Shown one piece after another: positions 11,879 through 25,161 of a DNA stretch of 64,000 bases. Source of the DNA: Ottelia alismoides (lineage: Eukaryota; Streptophyta; Magnoliopsida; Alismatales; Hydrocharitaceae); assembly GCA_037367405.1 (NCBI GenBank), contig JAZKJV010008262.1, positions 176,618 through 240,617 of the forward strand, read 5' to 3'. The position numbers and the translations under genes are program-made. Numbering within the stretch: position 1 is the first letter of the stretch; each line of letters opens with the position of its first letter. The notes below the pieces were generated by a model. It worked only from the letters and a program-made list of their open reading frames with translations, did not search any database and was not told where the DNA came from.

Positions 11879-12372
11879 AAACTGGCCTGGAATTAAATTG
11901 ACAAATGGAGCTTGGTTAAGACCTTAATCCACCTAATAATAAGAGGAACATTATAGGGCTTAGGATTGAGACTTTTCAGGTCCATTGGAACTTAATTCTA
12001 TGAGTCCACTAGGCTATGAGCATATGTCATCTTGATGAGCCTAAGTAGAGCACTTAACAACACACGCATGACTCTTAGAGACAATGGCTTTACTTGCACC
12101 AGCACTTTGTACATAGCTCTCCACGTGAGGTGGTGAGGAGGCAATTTCCTTTGGCTTGGGGTAGCATATGAGGGTAGTACTTCTAGGCGGAACCTCTCTT
12201 CTTCTTATAGTGAAGGAAGTGCATCTCAACTTGGTCTGGTGGTTATGAAGTCTAAAGACAAAAGTCGTGGATTGCAATAAAGCTTTAAAAGAGGGATAGT
12301 CTACTGGCTCAAGAGGAAAAACTCCTTATATATATGCTGCACCATGTGATATGTTGTACAGATGCACACAAA
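11879..12372 (+). other. Conserved block between integrase and 3' LTR of element A
   Basis: Aligns with 29690-30160 in element B over about 480 bases, although the adjoining sequences differ. Shared words include GACCTTAATC, CATCTTGAT, CACACGCATGA, TGGTGAGGA, AGTGCATCTCAAC, GAGGGATAGTCTA, TGGCTCAAG and AACTCCTTAT. No long open frame is shared on either strand, so I do not call it env. It may be a decayed coding region or an RNA or packaging element. Confidence 0.6.
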
Positions 12373-12700
12373 AAAAAGGTGCAAAAAGAAAAGAACTCCA
12401 AAAAAGTGGTGGGTCGGACTGAAAATTTAATAATCCCACCGGAGTGTATATAGTCAAATAAAGTAAAATCTTATGGTATACATGTTCCAATCTCATGAAG
12501 CTTACAGCGGGAGACTCAACTACACTGGTTAGAGCTCCCAAGGATACATGGCTACACTGGCCATGGTCTGACCGAGCTCCATATTTCAATTTAACGAAGG
12601 AAAGTTTAATAATCAACCTTGATTTCGCCTCTTTTTCTTTTTCTTTCTCTTTTGCACTTCTTTTTCAAATAAGTGTTTGCTAAGGGACTAGCAAAAGTAA

Positions 12701-12712
12701 AGTATAGGGGGG
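12701..12712 (+). promoter_or_regulatory. Polypurine tract of element A
   Basis: AGTATAGGGGGG ends directly at the TGATGAATCCC start of the 3' LTR, the expected place for plus-strand priming. Confidence 0.85.
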
Positions 12713-15700
12713 TGATGAATCCCACTTCAACACTCTTTATTCCTTTATTTTAGCTAGAAACTTAAGCAAAATACCTTGTAAATATGTGTAAATATCATAA
12801 ATTGCCAAACACATGCATCATGTAAATATGCATAGTTAGCATGATTTTGTGCCAAAATAAAGGAATAAAGAAAAACAAGAAAAAGAGGGAAATATTTAGA
12901 ATAAATATTGAGTGACCTAATCCCAAGGGAGGGCTCAGCATGGGCCTGACCGCAAAAGAATTCAAGTAGAGAGAGATAGGGAAGCTCAACTGTGTGTACA
13001 TATACCTATGTATATAAATAAAATTATTTTCCTCTAATATGTGTTTCTGATATTTTGTACATATTTCTAAAAATAAAACTAAAATAAAAATGAGAAAAAC
13101 AAAAGGAAAATAAAAACCTTTCTCATCAGTGTATATACCATGTATATAGAATAACATACAAATTTATTTTATCTTTGTAAATAAATAATTAAAATCCAAT
13201 AAAAATATGTTTATATTCCATAATTCATGGCGTAAATAAATAAAATAAAAATCATAAAAATAAAAATAAAATAAAAAGAAAAAGAATAAAAATCAATTCC
13301 CACTCTGTGTATATGCCATGTACATATGTATATACCCATATTTATTTAACCCTTGTAAATACATCATAAAAATAAAATAAAAATACCTCATTATTCCAAA
13401 TTTTATTTTGTAAATAAATAAAATATAAAATTTGAATAAATGTACAAAAATAAACAATTTAAAATAAAAATAAAAAATACATATATGTATACCTATATAT
13501 AATAATAATATTTTGTAAATACGTAATATATTTTTCATAAAAAAATAAATAAAAATCACTAAAAATTAATTTGGAAATAAATAAACATTTTTCATGTTTA
13601 AAGTTTTTCGAAATTAAGCATTTACTATTTTTATTGAATTTTCAATTAATTAATAAGTGGCTACTCCTGATTGGTCCACGGGGGATGTTGACCCCCGATC
13701 AACTCCCCCCTGGACCATTCAACTCGGATCTGTGCGCCCCGACCCGACTTCTCATAATTATCCCTGCATGATCCGAGCTCCATTCGCCTAAACCCCGGGT
13801 CCTAATCATACTTCACTGATCCGAGATCTTCGCCCGAACCTTTGCCTAGGGGTCCGTGCTTCACCAAGCCGGACCCGACTCCTTCTTCTCGGACCTGCAC
13901 CAGTATATAACATCACCTCCCCCGCACCTTTTCTCACATCCTTGGCTATGCCACTTCGTCCCAGGACCTCCACCTTACTCCCCAGAGTGACAGCTGCGCG
14001 AGGCGGGTGTCGAAGAGAGGAGGAGGAGCCTCCATCCATCGATCCGGCGACCCTCGTCGCTGTGCGCTGCCGCGAGGTGCGCTGAGCCTCGGACTTCGAC
14101 GCTCCTTGAGGCCAAGACCCCCCGAGCTCCGGGAGCTCATCCCCAGTCGATATCCTTCATCAGGTAGACCTGTTAGCTCATCTTTAATCTTTCATTTTTT
14201 GATCTTCGCTTCTCAGCTCCGCCAGCTCCGCCCTAGTGGCCGGAGCTCCGCCAGCCCATCCTACCTGTACCGATACCCTCGTCGATTCATCGTCACCCTT
14301 ATTTCACGATCTGATCATATCGACCTTGGCCACCAAAGACAGAATCGAGCTGGGCTCCATCCGCCGCCTTCGCCGGAGCCTTCATCTGCTTACCCACGTC
14401 GCTTCTTTCCCTCTTTTTGCGATTAACCCCCGCCGGAGCATTCCTCCGAGCGAGCCCTTCGTTTTGTAGGTGAATAAATAGCAGGAACCCCCCTTGGACG
14501 TGCTTTCACTCCTTTGCCGAAGCTCCTCCAGGTCGCTCGTACCTCGCCGGATGATCCGACCGTTGGAAGCTTCATCGGAGGCCGCCACCCGACGCGGACA
14601 GTCGTCGCGAAGAAGACCCTCCTCCCCGATCGTTCATCGGCCAGCTGGATAGTCTCCGGCGAGCTGGGGGAACCTCACCTGGGAGGTGTTCTTCCTCATC
14701 CATCGCCAGCCGTCAGATCTCCCCGCCGCTCTAGATCGCATCTCCATCGTCCGCTCTCTGCGATGTCAGACCGTCAGATCATGGTCTGATGGGCACGCGC
14801 CACCCACGTTCGCCACGCTCCTTCACCGTTGGATCATCCAAGCGGCTGCACGAGGACCGCACATCAACAGCCAACCGCGCCTCGACACCTGGCACCTCAT
14901 GTGCACCATCACGCGCCTCGGCTGGGTAATTGCACCCATACCCCTGCAGCTTTCAGTTGTTATAGTTTAGTTTATCAAATAAATTTTCTCTCTTGGACAT
15001 TTTACACTTAGGACCTTGATGTTTATGTTATTTGCATTTTCGTCCCTACCTGTGTGAGACACGTGCTTCGTCACGTGATATTTGGACAAATTGCATGTTT
15101 AGGGCTTGTGTTTATGCAATGTTATGAAATGAAAATTACTTTCTAATATTTGCATTTATACCCCGATGCGTGGATTTTAATCAACATGTGCTGAATATTT
15201 GGACATTTTGCACTTTTTCTCCTGAATTTTTTGCATGTGTTACGATTTAGCCCTTGGAAATAGTTTTTCTTGCATGCAGGTCCCTGTGCACTGTGAGCCT
15301 TTGTTTTTATCGAATAAAATAGTAAATTAAATCCAAATTAGGTGAAATTTGGATATGTGGCTCTTGCCACAGTGTAAAAAGTTCCGTAAATTTTTGGTAC
15401 ATTTTTTAGGCTTTTTGATATTTTTAATAATTCAAAAACATTTATTTTTGTTACTGTCTGATTTAGAAAATCAAAGAAAAATATAAAAACTCTTTTAAAA
15501 ATTACAAAAAAATTAGGGTAAGTTAGTTTTAGTGTATTTGAATTTTTATCCATTTTTCGTGATTTTTGGATATATAAAAACCTAAAAATTGCAAAACCCT
15601 AAAAAACTCATAAAAATTCTAAAAAATTCTAGAAAAATAAAAAAATTACAAACTCTTTTTTTGAATTTTAGTTGTTGTTTATACTTTTCATAAAAATTAC

Positions 15701-16241
15701 CTCCAGACTTTTATAGGTCCATTTGACATTTTAGTGGACCTTTCAAGTCTGGCTGGACAGTGATTCCTTGTTTTCCCTCTTTTTGTTTTTTAGAAAATCT
15801 TATAAAAATTAGAAAAATCTAAAAAATTCATCAAAAACACTAAAAAACCTAAAAACATAAAAACATTTTTGTTTGAGTTTTTGGAGCCTTTTTGAGTGAT
15901 TAAATAATTGGTTGTATTGGCTTGCTTTTACCTTTTCTTATAAAATCAAAATTACAAAAACATTAAAAAATTATAAAAACCTACCAAAAATATATTTTCT
16001 TCTCATTTTTGATCTTGACTACTTTGTAGGCCGCAAAGCCAATTCGTGCTCCCTGAGTCCGACCCTGGGTGCCTTACCAGGTTAATCATTTAGCGAGGAC
16101 CGCTATTTCTGTTTTGATTGTTTTATCTTCTTGTTTGGTGGTCTGATTTTATTTTTCTTGATTGAGCTCTGAGTCCCGAGAGGTTGAGGTCTCAACGATC
16201 ATTAACACCTGATTTACCTTAGTCACTCGGGCGGCTCATCA
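12713..16241 (+). mobile_element. 3' LTR of element A (Athila-type)
   Basis: The start is fixed by the polypurine tract. The end GGCTCATCA at 16241 is inferred from the TGATGA...TCATCA ends of this LTR class; the 5' LTR is outside the window, so the end cannot be checked against a partner. Length would be 3529 bp. Layout: AT-rich 5' third, GC-rich core (about 13660-14940), then modules containing TTTGCA and CACGTG, then an AT-rich tail with many AAAAATT words. The five bases after it, ACCCC (16242-16246), would be the target duplication. Confidence 0.72.
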
Positions 16242-16246
16242 ACCCC

Positions 16247-18545
16247 ATATAGTGCACCTCGACCTTCCATTCAAAATTTGAACCCCTCTTCCATAGGTTT
16301 AGCTCCCCCTCTCGTGCCCAATTGCTTCAGGAAGGTGACAGCTTCCCTTGGAGCACTTCAGGCCGGTCGAGCGACGCCCGAGGCAGCTCCACCACCTCCT
16401 CCTTTCTTCGACGTTGAGGTACCCCCTCCCTCTGGTTTCAACGATCGAGGCAGCCCTCTCTCTCTCTCTTGTATTTTCCTTGTATTTTATTCGCCTTAGT
16501 CTTAAGAATATTTTCCCCCAAACATTTCGTCACTTCGTCCATCGATTCGCCCAACACGAATACCTCGTCGAAGTGCACCTCCGACCACCCGTCATTTCGC
16601 CGCCATTTCGCCTCCGCGGGGTCCACGTACTTTGCCTTGGACCCTTTCACTTATTTTTTGCAGGTCAAAGCCCTTTGACTCAGGCCTGAGGGCAGTCTTG
16701 TTCGCTCGTCAGAGGTACTCGGAGCAGGAGGTTGCGGGCCACCTTTAAAGCCCTAAGGACACCGGAGCACCGAGATCTGGAGCGGGGAAGCTCGCCTCAC
16801 CGGCATTGCTTCCATGTTCTACGTCGAGGGCTCTCCGCCGTTGGATCAGGACGCACCTCTAGTTCGCACAGCCACCGTCGGATCATCAATGCTCTCTACT
16901 GTTGGATCTCAATCTGAGATCTAATCTCGGACGTCGGCTGCGAAGCGTCATCGACCGTTCAGATCGTGCCACGTGTCAAGTGGCCTCGTCTTCGCCGTTG
17001 GATCGCTAGGCGTTGGGTATTTTGCACCTGCAACCTTGCCTATTTTGATTTTAGTTTTAGTCCATAAACTTTCAGTTGCAGTTTAAATATTTTTTTAATA
17101 TTTGCATCAAAGCCCCCGTACTTTATTTATTTGCACTTAGGTCATATCCACGTCACCTCACGTGCCCGTGCGCGTGAGGGGGCTGGGTATTTTGCATAGG
17201 ACCCCCTACGGGTTTATTTATTTCATTTTAATCCAGGAACTCTTCTGTCACGTGTAATATTTTTGGGTAATTTGTATGTAAGCCCCTGGGATTTTTGTAT
17301 ATTGCATTTAGATCCTTTCTAGGCGCGTGCTAGTCACGTGTAGGGTTGGGTAATTTGCAGGCGTGCCCTAGCGGCTTCTATTATTTGCATTTACCCCTGG
17401 AACTTTATTTATCAGTTGTAAACTTTTGCGAAAATTTGCACTGTGCCCCTTGGATGTTTGCAAATTTACATATATGCCCTTGCTAGTAGTGTAGTTTCTT
17501 GTTGTTGTATATATTTATTGCATGCATCTATAAATTTCTAAAAATCACCAAAAAATTACCTTACGCTCCTGTTGCATTGTAATTTCACGCTATTTTTTTA
17601 TTTTGTATTTTTGTTGCATTTTAATATTTATAAAAATTAAAAAATATGCATTTTCAGTACTGTTTGAATTAGAAAATCCATAAATTAGTAAAAGTTTTTG
17701 AAAAAAATCCAAAAAAATATATTTTGAGTGTCTTATCATATTTTAGTGTCAATCCAAAAATCACTAAAAAAATTCAAAGTAAAACTCCTAAAAATTAGAA
17801 AACCCCTAAAAACTTCATAAAAATCAAGAAAAATCAAGAAAAATCCTAAAAATGCATACTTGATTTATGTATCTTATCTGATTTATTACCTTTATTTTAA
17901 AATTAATTTGAGGAATTTTGGATACTGTTTGATATTTTTAATCCTTATTTTAATTTCGGCCAGTAGCTTAGTTTACTGTTTTCTAGTGTTTTGACTTTTA
18001 AAAGTACCAAAAACATTCAGAAAAATCTCTAAAAATCACAAGAACATCATAAAATTATAAAAAGATCAAAAAAATATTTCCTAATTTTTGAGCATTTTTC
18101 CTTATTTTTATAAATACTCTATTATTCTCTTTTCTTATATTATGTATATATTCTATTTATAAAAAGAAAAAAATTATAAAATATAAAAAGGAAATACAAA
18201 ATCAGTAAATTAAAACATAAAATGTAAAAATAAAAAATAAAAAATAAAAAATAAAAAACCCACAAAAATTTGCATATTGGTAAGCACTTAATCACATTCA
18301 TTTTTTGTGCATCACTTGCTTAACCTATCATGCTTGCTCTCTGAGTTCGACACTCTACACATACTTGCACTATACACATTTTTGTAGAGTTAATAATAAA
18401 TTTTGACTCCACCTCTGTTTTCATTGCTTGAATTGTTTGTTGTGGGTTAATTATTGATTAATTAGGATTTCCCGTGGGTCACCACAGCGACTTCGTCTCC
18501 GCTTTGTGTGAGACGTATTTAGACATGTGAAAAACCCTAGTTATC
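16247..18545 (+). mobile_element. 3' part of an Athila-type LTR ('LTR-2'), plus orientation
   Basis: The tail matches the 3' tail of LTR-1: both contain TGTAGAGTTA with AATAAATTTT, GACTCCAC/AACTCCAC, TTGTGGGTTAATTATTGAT and a CGAC...CTCCGC block. It also matches the left end of the solo LTR at 57862 read on the minus strand. The end is near CCCTAGTTATC at 18545. The 5' part is not in the window, displaced by insertion of element A at 16242. GC core 16340-17010, then TTTGCA and CACGTG modules to about 17470. Confidence 0.6.
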
Positions 18546-18550
18546 GGTCC

Positions 18551-19897
18551 TTAATTTTGTATTTTTTAATTTTTGATTTTATACTTTTATATTTGATTTT
18601 TAATTTTCTGATTTTATATTTACTTTTTATATTTTATATTTTTTATATTTGCTTTTTTCTTTTAAAATAAATATAAAACAATATAAAGAGTATATATACA
18701 AGCTAGGTAAGAGAGAGAGTATATATATAGGTAAAAATAATCAAAACACAGAAAACCAAGTGTTTTTGTACTTTTTATATTTTTATAATAATTTGTGAGT
18801 TTTCTATATTTTTGCTATTTTTTGGTATTTTTAAAGTAAAAAATACCCAAAACATAGTTTAAAACTCGAAATTAAAATGGAGATCAAAATTATCAAACAG
18901 TAACAAATTGCTCCAAACTAATTTTTATATAAAGATAATAATATAAATAAATTCAGAAATAGAAATTAGATTTTTGTGTCAGTGATTTTTGGTCTAGAAG
19001 ATAAATATACATAAATAAGAAAAATATATTTTTTGGGAATTTTTCTTTTGCAAACAGGGAAAAATTGATGTTTTTGATTTTTTATAAATAAAAAAAGTTC
19101 AAAATCCAAATAAAAATGAGGGCATAAAAGTACAATGCAACAAGAAGCTACGCCTATTTTTAGGATTTTTTTGAATTTTGTAGATCCATAAAGTAAATAG
19201 AGACAACAAAGAGAAACTACATTATCGGCATGGGTGTTTTTATTAATAATAGAAAGTGCAAGGGCCTGAGTGCAAATTTCACAGAAATTTATAACACAAA
19301 TAAAAAGTTACAAAGCTAATCCGAAATATGCAAAACCCAAAGGGCCTGGCCGTAAAATGGCGAAGCTCACGTGTCGAAACACGTGAGCCTCGCTAATAAT
19401 GACTTATCTGTAATTACAAAAAACTCAAGGGTAGATTTGTAAGATGACATGAAAATTTATAACTCAATTAAAAAGATCGTGGACTAAACTATAATATCCA
19501 AAACCACAGGGGTCCCTCCGCAAAAAGTCCACCCCACGTGATGCGTCACGTGAGGTGACGTGGCCAGTACCAAATTGTAAATACGAGTTCATGGGTGGAT
19601 GCAAATATTACAAAATACAAATAATTTCAAATGAAGGATTAAGTCTTAAATAGTAAATAAAATATTCGTGGGGGCTTAGATGCAAAATAATCACGCTTCG
19701 ATGCGATCCAACGGTGCGGGCGATCCCACTTAAGACACGTGTCACGATCTGATTGCGTGATAACCCTTCGCTTCAGACAACCAGGATTAGATCTCTTTGG
19801 ACCACCGGACAGTTGCAGCATGGTGAGATCCGAAGGCAGGCCTTGATCCGACAGCAGAGAGCGGTGATGGATGAACAGGGAAGAACCGCCAGCTAGG
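18551..19897 (-). mobile_element. Minus-strand Athila-type LTR ('LTR-3'), left piece
   Basis: AT-rich tail on the left and CACGTG-containing modules at 19365-19388 and 19530-19560, in the opposite orientation to LTR-2. It resembles 58150 onward in the minus-strand solo LTR (shared TTTTTGATTTTATA and ATATATATAGGTAAAAAT blocks). The terminal part of the LTR (about 290 bp in the solo LTR) is absent at 18551, consistent with LTR-2 having inserted there. It is interrupted on the right by element B; CTAGG at 19893-19897 is B's target duplication. Confidence 0.6.
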
Positions 19898-22800
19898 TGA
19901 TGAATCTGTAATTCGTCACTCTTAAAGTTGAAAATAGAGATTTGTTCCTGAGTAATTAGGAGCATATTTCGATCAAAATTGCACAATCAGCATTCATGCA
20001 TGCATTCATAACATTTGCATTTTAGCATTCACATCTGCATTAAATAAGAAGCCCAATTTCACTTGTGAAAAATCACTCATCTATATATATTTTACATTAA
20101 CTATAAATCCCATAAATACTGTGTATATTACTAACAATACTACAAGAAAAATAACAAAAAAATTGCTAACATGTAAATTTGACAAATAAAACCCCAAACC
20201 AAGTTATGGACCATGGACCTTAAAATGCACATATCTCTCTCATAAGCCTCTGATCTAGGTCTACTCACTTTTAAATTAATACACACTCAGAGACCTTCAA
20301 AATGAAACCAATTTCATTTAATCGGAGCTCGTATGCAAAACTTGGGTTTAAGGGCTCCCATTGTATACTATATGTATGTATTACCCTATTCGACCTCATT
20401 TTCGTTTTTTGTCAACATGAAACTTGTAGATCTCATCGAGATCTACAACTTTCATCTTTTGAGTTTTTCCAAATTCGATCATTTTCTCCCTCTTGTTTCA
20501 CATTATTTTTTGACCAACCAGATTGGGCCACGTGGTGCCCTCTGGTTGCACCACGCGGCCCACGCCATTGCGTGCCACGTACCCGTTTTCTCCACCATCC
20601 GATGGCTTCCTCCTCCTTCAGATCCAAGCCATCCACGACTGCATCACCCCTCAGCTGCTCGATCTTCCTCCTGATCTCCTCCCCGTCGTCCGTATCCGCC
20701 TCACTCTCCTTAGGCCATGTGTCACGCTCATGACCGCTGGATTTAAGCCTCGATGATTAGATCTCATCCTCTCATTCCAGCTCAATCAACGACCCTTCAA
20801 TCCTACACCAGATCTAATCTCCACCATTCGCCAGTGCCCGCGCCTATGCCCGCCACGTGGCGCCCCCCATCATCTTTCGATCTAGCCCGCTTAATCTAAT
20901 CCTCACCACCTGCTGGCGCCTTGCTCAGAGCCGTTGGATCACTAGATCCAACGACTGAAGCATCTCCCACCTCCAAAAGAGCCTAGCCCATGTCGCCCAC
21001 ACCCCGCGACGGCTCCGCCCCCTTCCTATTTTTGGCGCCACGACATCCACCTTCTCTGCCCATCAACACCTCCACGATGCCGCACATACCTCCCTCATCC
21101 TCGCCAGCATCCATGATGTCCATGACACCCTTCCTCGTCGCTCCACACACTCCATGAACATCACCTCCCCATCACCTGGACCTCCACCTTCTCCCTTTAA
21201 ATACTCCGCCTCCGGCCACTTTCCACCCGATCCACCCTTGCAAAGAGATTCCCAGAGCTCCCTTCTACATGTTGGCGACATCGATTAGACAAGAGAGTGA
21301 GCTACGACGGTGTTTTCTTCTCCGGCGAGATCCATGTTGTAGCACGTTGTGCCACAGCTTCTTCGACGAGCTGCACGAGCTCGGGCCTGCTACCAACCCT
21401 CGAGCGACGACCAGGAGCTCTTCCCTGAGCCTCCTACCCCAGATAGCTTCCTTAATTCTCCTCTGATCACCTTTCTTCATTCCTTTTGATCTTCCCGCCT
21501 TTTCCCCGACTTCTCTGATTGACTCCACGCCTCTCCGACCATCCACCGAGCTCTGCCTTGGATCTTTCACCTTCACGCCATCATCAGATCGCCCCCACGA
21601 CACTTCGACCCATCTCCGCCCACAGCTCCGTCGGTCACGGTGGAATACCACCTCCGCCCGGTCATCACTTCGCCCTCAGGCCTCTCACACACCCCTTGCA
21701 CTCCCCCGAGCACGTTGCTCTTGATTTCTAGCACCCACTAACCCTGCAGGACCATTATCTTCATTGGCCGGACATCACGCCAGAGCTGCTTCAATCACCA
21801 TCTTCCCTGGCCTACAAACGACCCCAGCAGCTTCCAAGGCCTCCGGCAGCCTCCTGACACCTCCGCGACCGATCTGGGCTATCCATGAGCCACCGGCAAG
21901 CATCCACGAGTACGGGAAAGGGCGGCTGAATCAGAGCAACCTCGACGGAGCTCCGTCAAGTCCACCGCAGGAGGCGGGGACCGGAGAATACGACATATAG
22001 CTACCGCGGGATCACGTTGATCTGTTGGTCCTCATCATGACATGTCCCCCGCTTCCCGCCACCGTTGGATCAGAAGGATCCAAAGGCCATTACTCAGCCA
22101 CGTCGCATCTATTTTGACATCCAGATATTGTTGTATTGATCGCCATCCAACAAACAGTATTGAGCCAGGACGCCTCGCTCCAGCAACCATCGCCACCGTT
22201 GGATCTTCCTGATCTGACGGGTCCATATCGAGCCACGTATCCAGCTTCCACCGCCATTGGATATCTCAAGATCTAACAGCTCAACACCCGCCACGTGGAG
22301 CCTTCGAGCCTCTTCCCCGACCCTAGGCTCAGAGTGGCCGAAGTTGTCCCAAAGCGAAGTCCAAGCCTCCATCGCTTTCCGAGCCTAACCCTACACGTGT
22401 CTCTCACGTGAGGGCTGGGTAATTTGCACCGAGGCCCTTACAAGTTTCAGAAATTGCAATTCAGTCCCTGTTAGGAACGTCATATAAGGAGCATGTGTTC
22501 CAGTGGGAATTTTGCATCCATCCCCAAACATTATAGGTATTTGCACTTTAGTCCATGTATGCACATTTTACTTTAAGAAATTTTTATTTTCTGTTTTGCA
22601 TTTTGGTCCATGTGTTTGCACGCATATTTAGGTGTCCATTTTTCATTATTTTTAAATTCTAAAAATTGCATGTCATAGTTTAACTTGTCCTTTATCTTTG
22701 TGACATGTGTCATATTTTTGTGCTCTACATCGAATTTAATAATATTATTTTGGTAGAATTTGACATATTTTGCCCATTGTGTGCTTGAAATTAAATATAA

Positions 22801-23538
22801 AATCATTTGTTGCTCCAAAAATCACCATAAAATCATATTAGACTTAATTTAAGTTGTTTAAGTCGCTCTACTCTATGCCCAAAAATCATAGCATTTGCAC
22901 ACATCACACGGCATGAATAAATCAAATAGTAGTTTTCCTAATTAATTTTTAGTAGATCCAATTCACATCATTCGTTAGGATTCTCAATTTTCCTGGATTC
23001 ATCTCACATAGACCTATCTAGGATAATTTTTATATCTAAAAATAATGTACCTTGTTATTTATAAAAATTAATTCTGTAAAATTTACCATGCATTTTTATT
23101 TTATTCATTTTTTTATTCTTTTAGAGTCTAAAAATTCTAAAAAAAATTGCAGTAGCTTAGTCTCATTACAACCCATCTTCTGGCCTAGTTTCATTAATTT
23201 TGGACTTCATCTGATCATCTTTTGTGATTTAACTTAATATTTGGCTTGAAATTGCAATGTCTTTCTTTTAATCGCGTAAAAAAGTATAAAAAGACCAAAA
23301 TAACATTCTCCTGAAAGTCTGACGTCGAAATTAATTTAAAATTTACTAAGGAGATAGCTGCCTCCCTAAGTTTGACCTTGGGCTTGCCCAAGTAAAATAA
23401 ATTTGCCGCTTGAGTTTAATCAAACATTAAATCTTAGTATTTTTTTGACGAAGTCTCGATTACCCGACTGCAACGAACGACAAAACTAATTCGATTTATA
23501 ACTCGGTTGAATTAACAAGGGTAGATGAGGTGACATCA
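19898..23538 (+). mobile_element. 5' LTR of element B
   Basis: The start TGATGAATC and end GACATCA are set by target duplication and primer site. GC-rich core about 20520-22400, with CACGTG sites at 20528, 20855, 22294, 22394 and 22405, hairpins built on CGTTGGATC/GATCCAACG (20932-20953), and an AT-rich tail after 22430. The open frames in the core overlap on both strands, are not preserved in the 3' LTR and look like chance frames. Confidence 0.92.
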
Positions 23539-23541
23539 AAA

Positions 23542-23559
23542 TGGCACCGTTGCCGGGGA
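23542..23559 (+). promoter_or_regulatory. Primer-binding site of element B
   Basis: TGGCACCGTTGCCGGGGA, separated from the LTR by three A residues. It closely matches the tRNA-Asp-type site known from Athila elements. Confidence 0.9.
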
Positions 23560-25161
23560 GGCACGGCTCAGGTTATGTTTTAGAGAATTTTGATTGTCGA
23601 TTTTCCATCCCCGTGTAGTCTAATTCCTGGCTTTTCTTGTGAATATCTTTCTGTCATTGAGTTTTGTTGATTTTGTGTCGTCCATTATCTGACCTCCATT
23701 TATTTTCGTGCGAGGAGAATGAGGAGTCGAAGGCGCTTCGCCAGGCGAACCGAGGAACTTGCATTTAAATAATTTCAGTAATTGTGAGGACTTGTAATCT
23801 TCTTTTATTTTCTGCATTTTTCCAGCAGTTCCCATTTGGGTTCTCGCACATGCACGTATAGTGAAAAACGTGTCCCTGTATGCTGTGTGGATTGCTTTAT
23901 GTAGAATACGACATGCACTTGTGGCTCTTAGAGCTACTTTAGGACCTGTTCGTGCTCGTAAAATTCTAGGACCGCACTTTACATATAAAAGTCGCAAGTA
24001 GACCGCGGATATTATCTAAAATTAATCTGTTCTTCACTCACTAATAGAATTGCCTGTCTAGGAGCGGCTTTTCATCGCTTGCATTCATATAGTGTAAAAA
24101 ATTTTAATTCTTTTTTTCATCCAGCATAAAAAGCGAAAGGATCACTTTAAGTCTTCTCTACTTGGCATTCATCATTGTTTTTATCGTGCACCAGATTTTC
24201 TCGGCTCCTTCCCCCTTAGTGTTCAAACTTAGGTCTAAAGGAAATTGGGAATGTACGCTACACGTGCTTTGTGGTAGGACTAATCAAGTGATCACCTAAC
24301 TTAAAACCGGGACTGCTAAACAAAATTGACCAAAAAAATTCAATAAAATCAGAAATTCTGTTTGCGGGAGATTAACCCTGACCTTGATTGCAGGCTGAGT
24401 GAGGGTACTAGAGAGTGTGCGTGTGTGTGTGTGTACACCCTAAGGCAGAGCCAAAATCCCTGCCTTCCATATCACGTACCCCGATCCTGGCAAATATCAC
24501 AAGTTGAATTCTTTCAGGTTCACTGACTAGCACCAAGTAACCTTCGCATGTTCGCAGGTAAATAAGGGTGAACCAGCGGTGCTCCGTGATAAGTTGCTAG
24601 TAATCCCTCGGCGTGAAGTCCCAGCCTTGTCAACCTCCGTCTGTTTGCAGGTAGATAGGGGTAGGTCTTTGAACTCATCACCTTGGGATAGGAGCGATGA
24701 AAGGAAGGGCGTCGGTATCTTAGGCGACGGGTTAAACAAGGAAGACGCATCTGGCTTTGAGCCGACTTCCCTATAGGCTACGTAACCTTTTGCGACTTGC
24801 TTGAAAATTCACACTTAAAATCAACCAGACTAATTGGACTCTATTTAGTTGAGCAGTAGTGGAAGACGCATCACCGGTGTCGTAGCAACAATTTCCTTTT
24901 AGTCAGAGTCAGAGTCAGTATCAGTGTCAGAGTCCTGTAGAGAACTCAGTTCCTCATTTCAATGAAAATCTTTCAGTTTTGGAATCTGAGTTAGCATCAA
25001 TAATCCCTTTCCACTGAGCTCTTAAGGGTGGAAAGAAGAAAAATAAAAAAATACAAAAAGATGACCCTGAGATGGTAGAATTTTGTAACAAGTACATAAA
25101 GGTCACAATCCCTTTTGATAAGTATGTGGACATGACACCTACATTCTAGAAGTACCTTAAG
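23560..25161 (+). other. Leader of element B, no gag recognisable
   Basis: 1.6 kb between primer site and protease. A (GT)n run lies at about 24419-24433. Two similar short units contain GTTCGCAGGTAAATAAGGG (24550) and GTTTGCAGGTAGATAGGGG (24643). A run of AGTCAGAGTCAG units lies at about 24900-24930. No reading frame resembles a gag capsid or zinc knuckle. Athila elements normally have a long gag here, so this copy is probably gag-less. Confidence 0.6.

Noticed and set aside
12041..12277. 78-codon minus-strand frame in the conserved block of element A, considered as an antisense gene
   Set aside because: No matching minus-strand frame survives in the aligned block of element B.
24510..24760. 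Two GTTTGCAGGTARATARGGG units considered as a CRISPR-like or regulatory repeat
   Set aside because: Only two diverged copies, in a plant retrotransposon leader; better seen as a local duplication.
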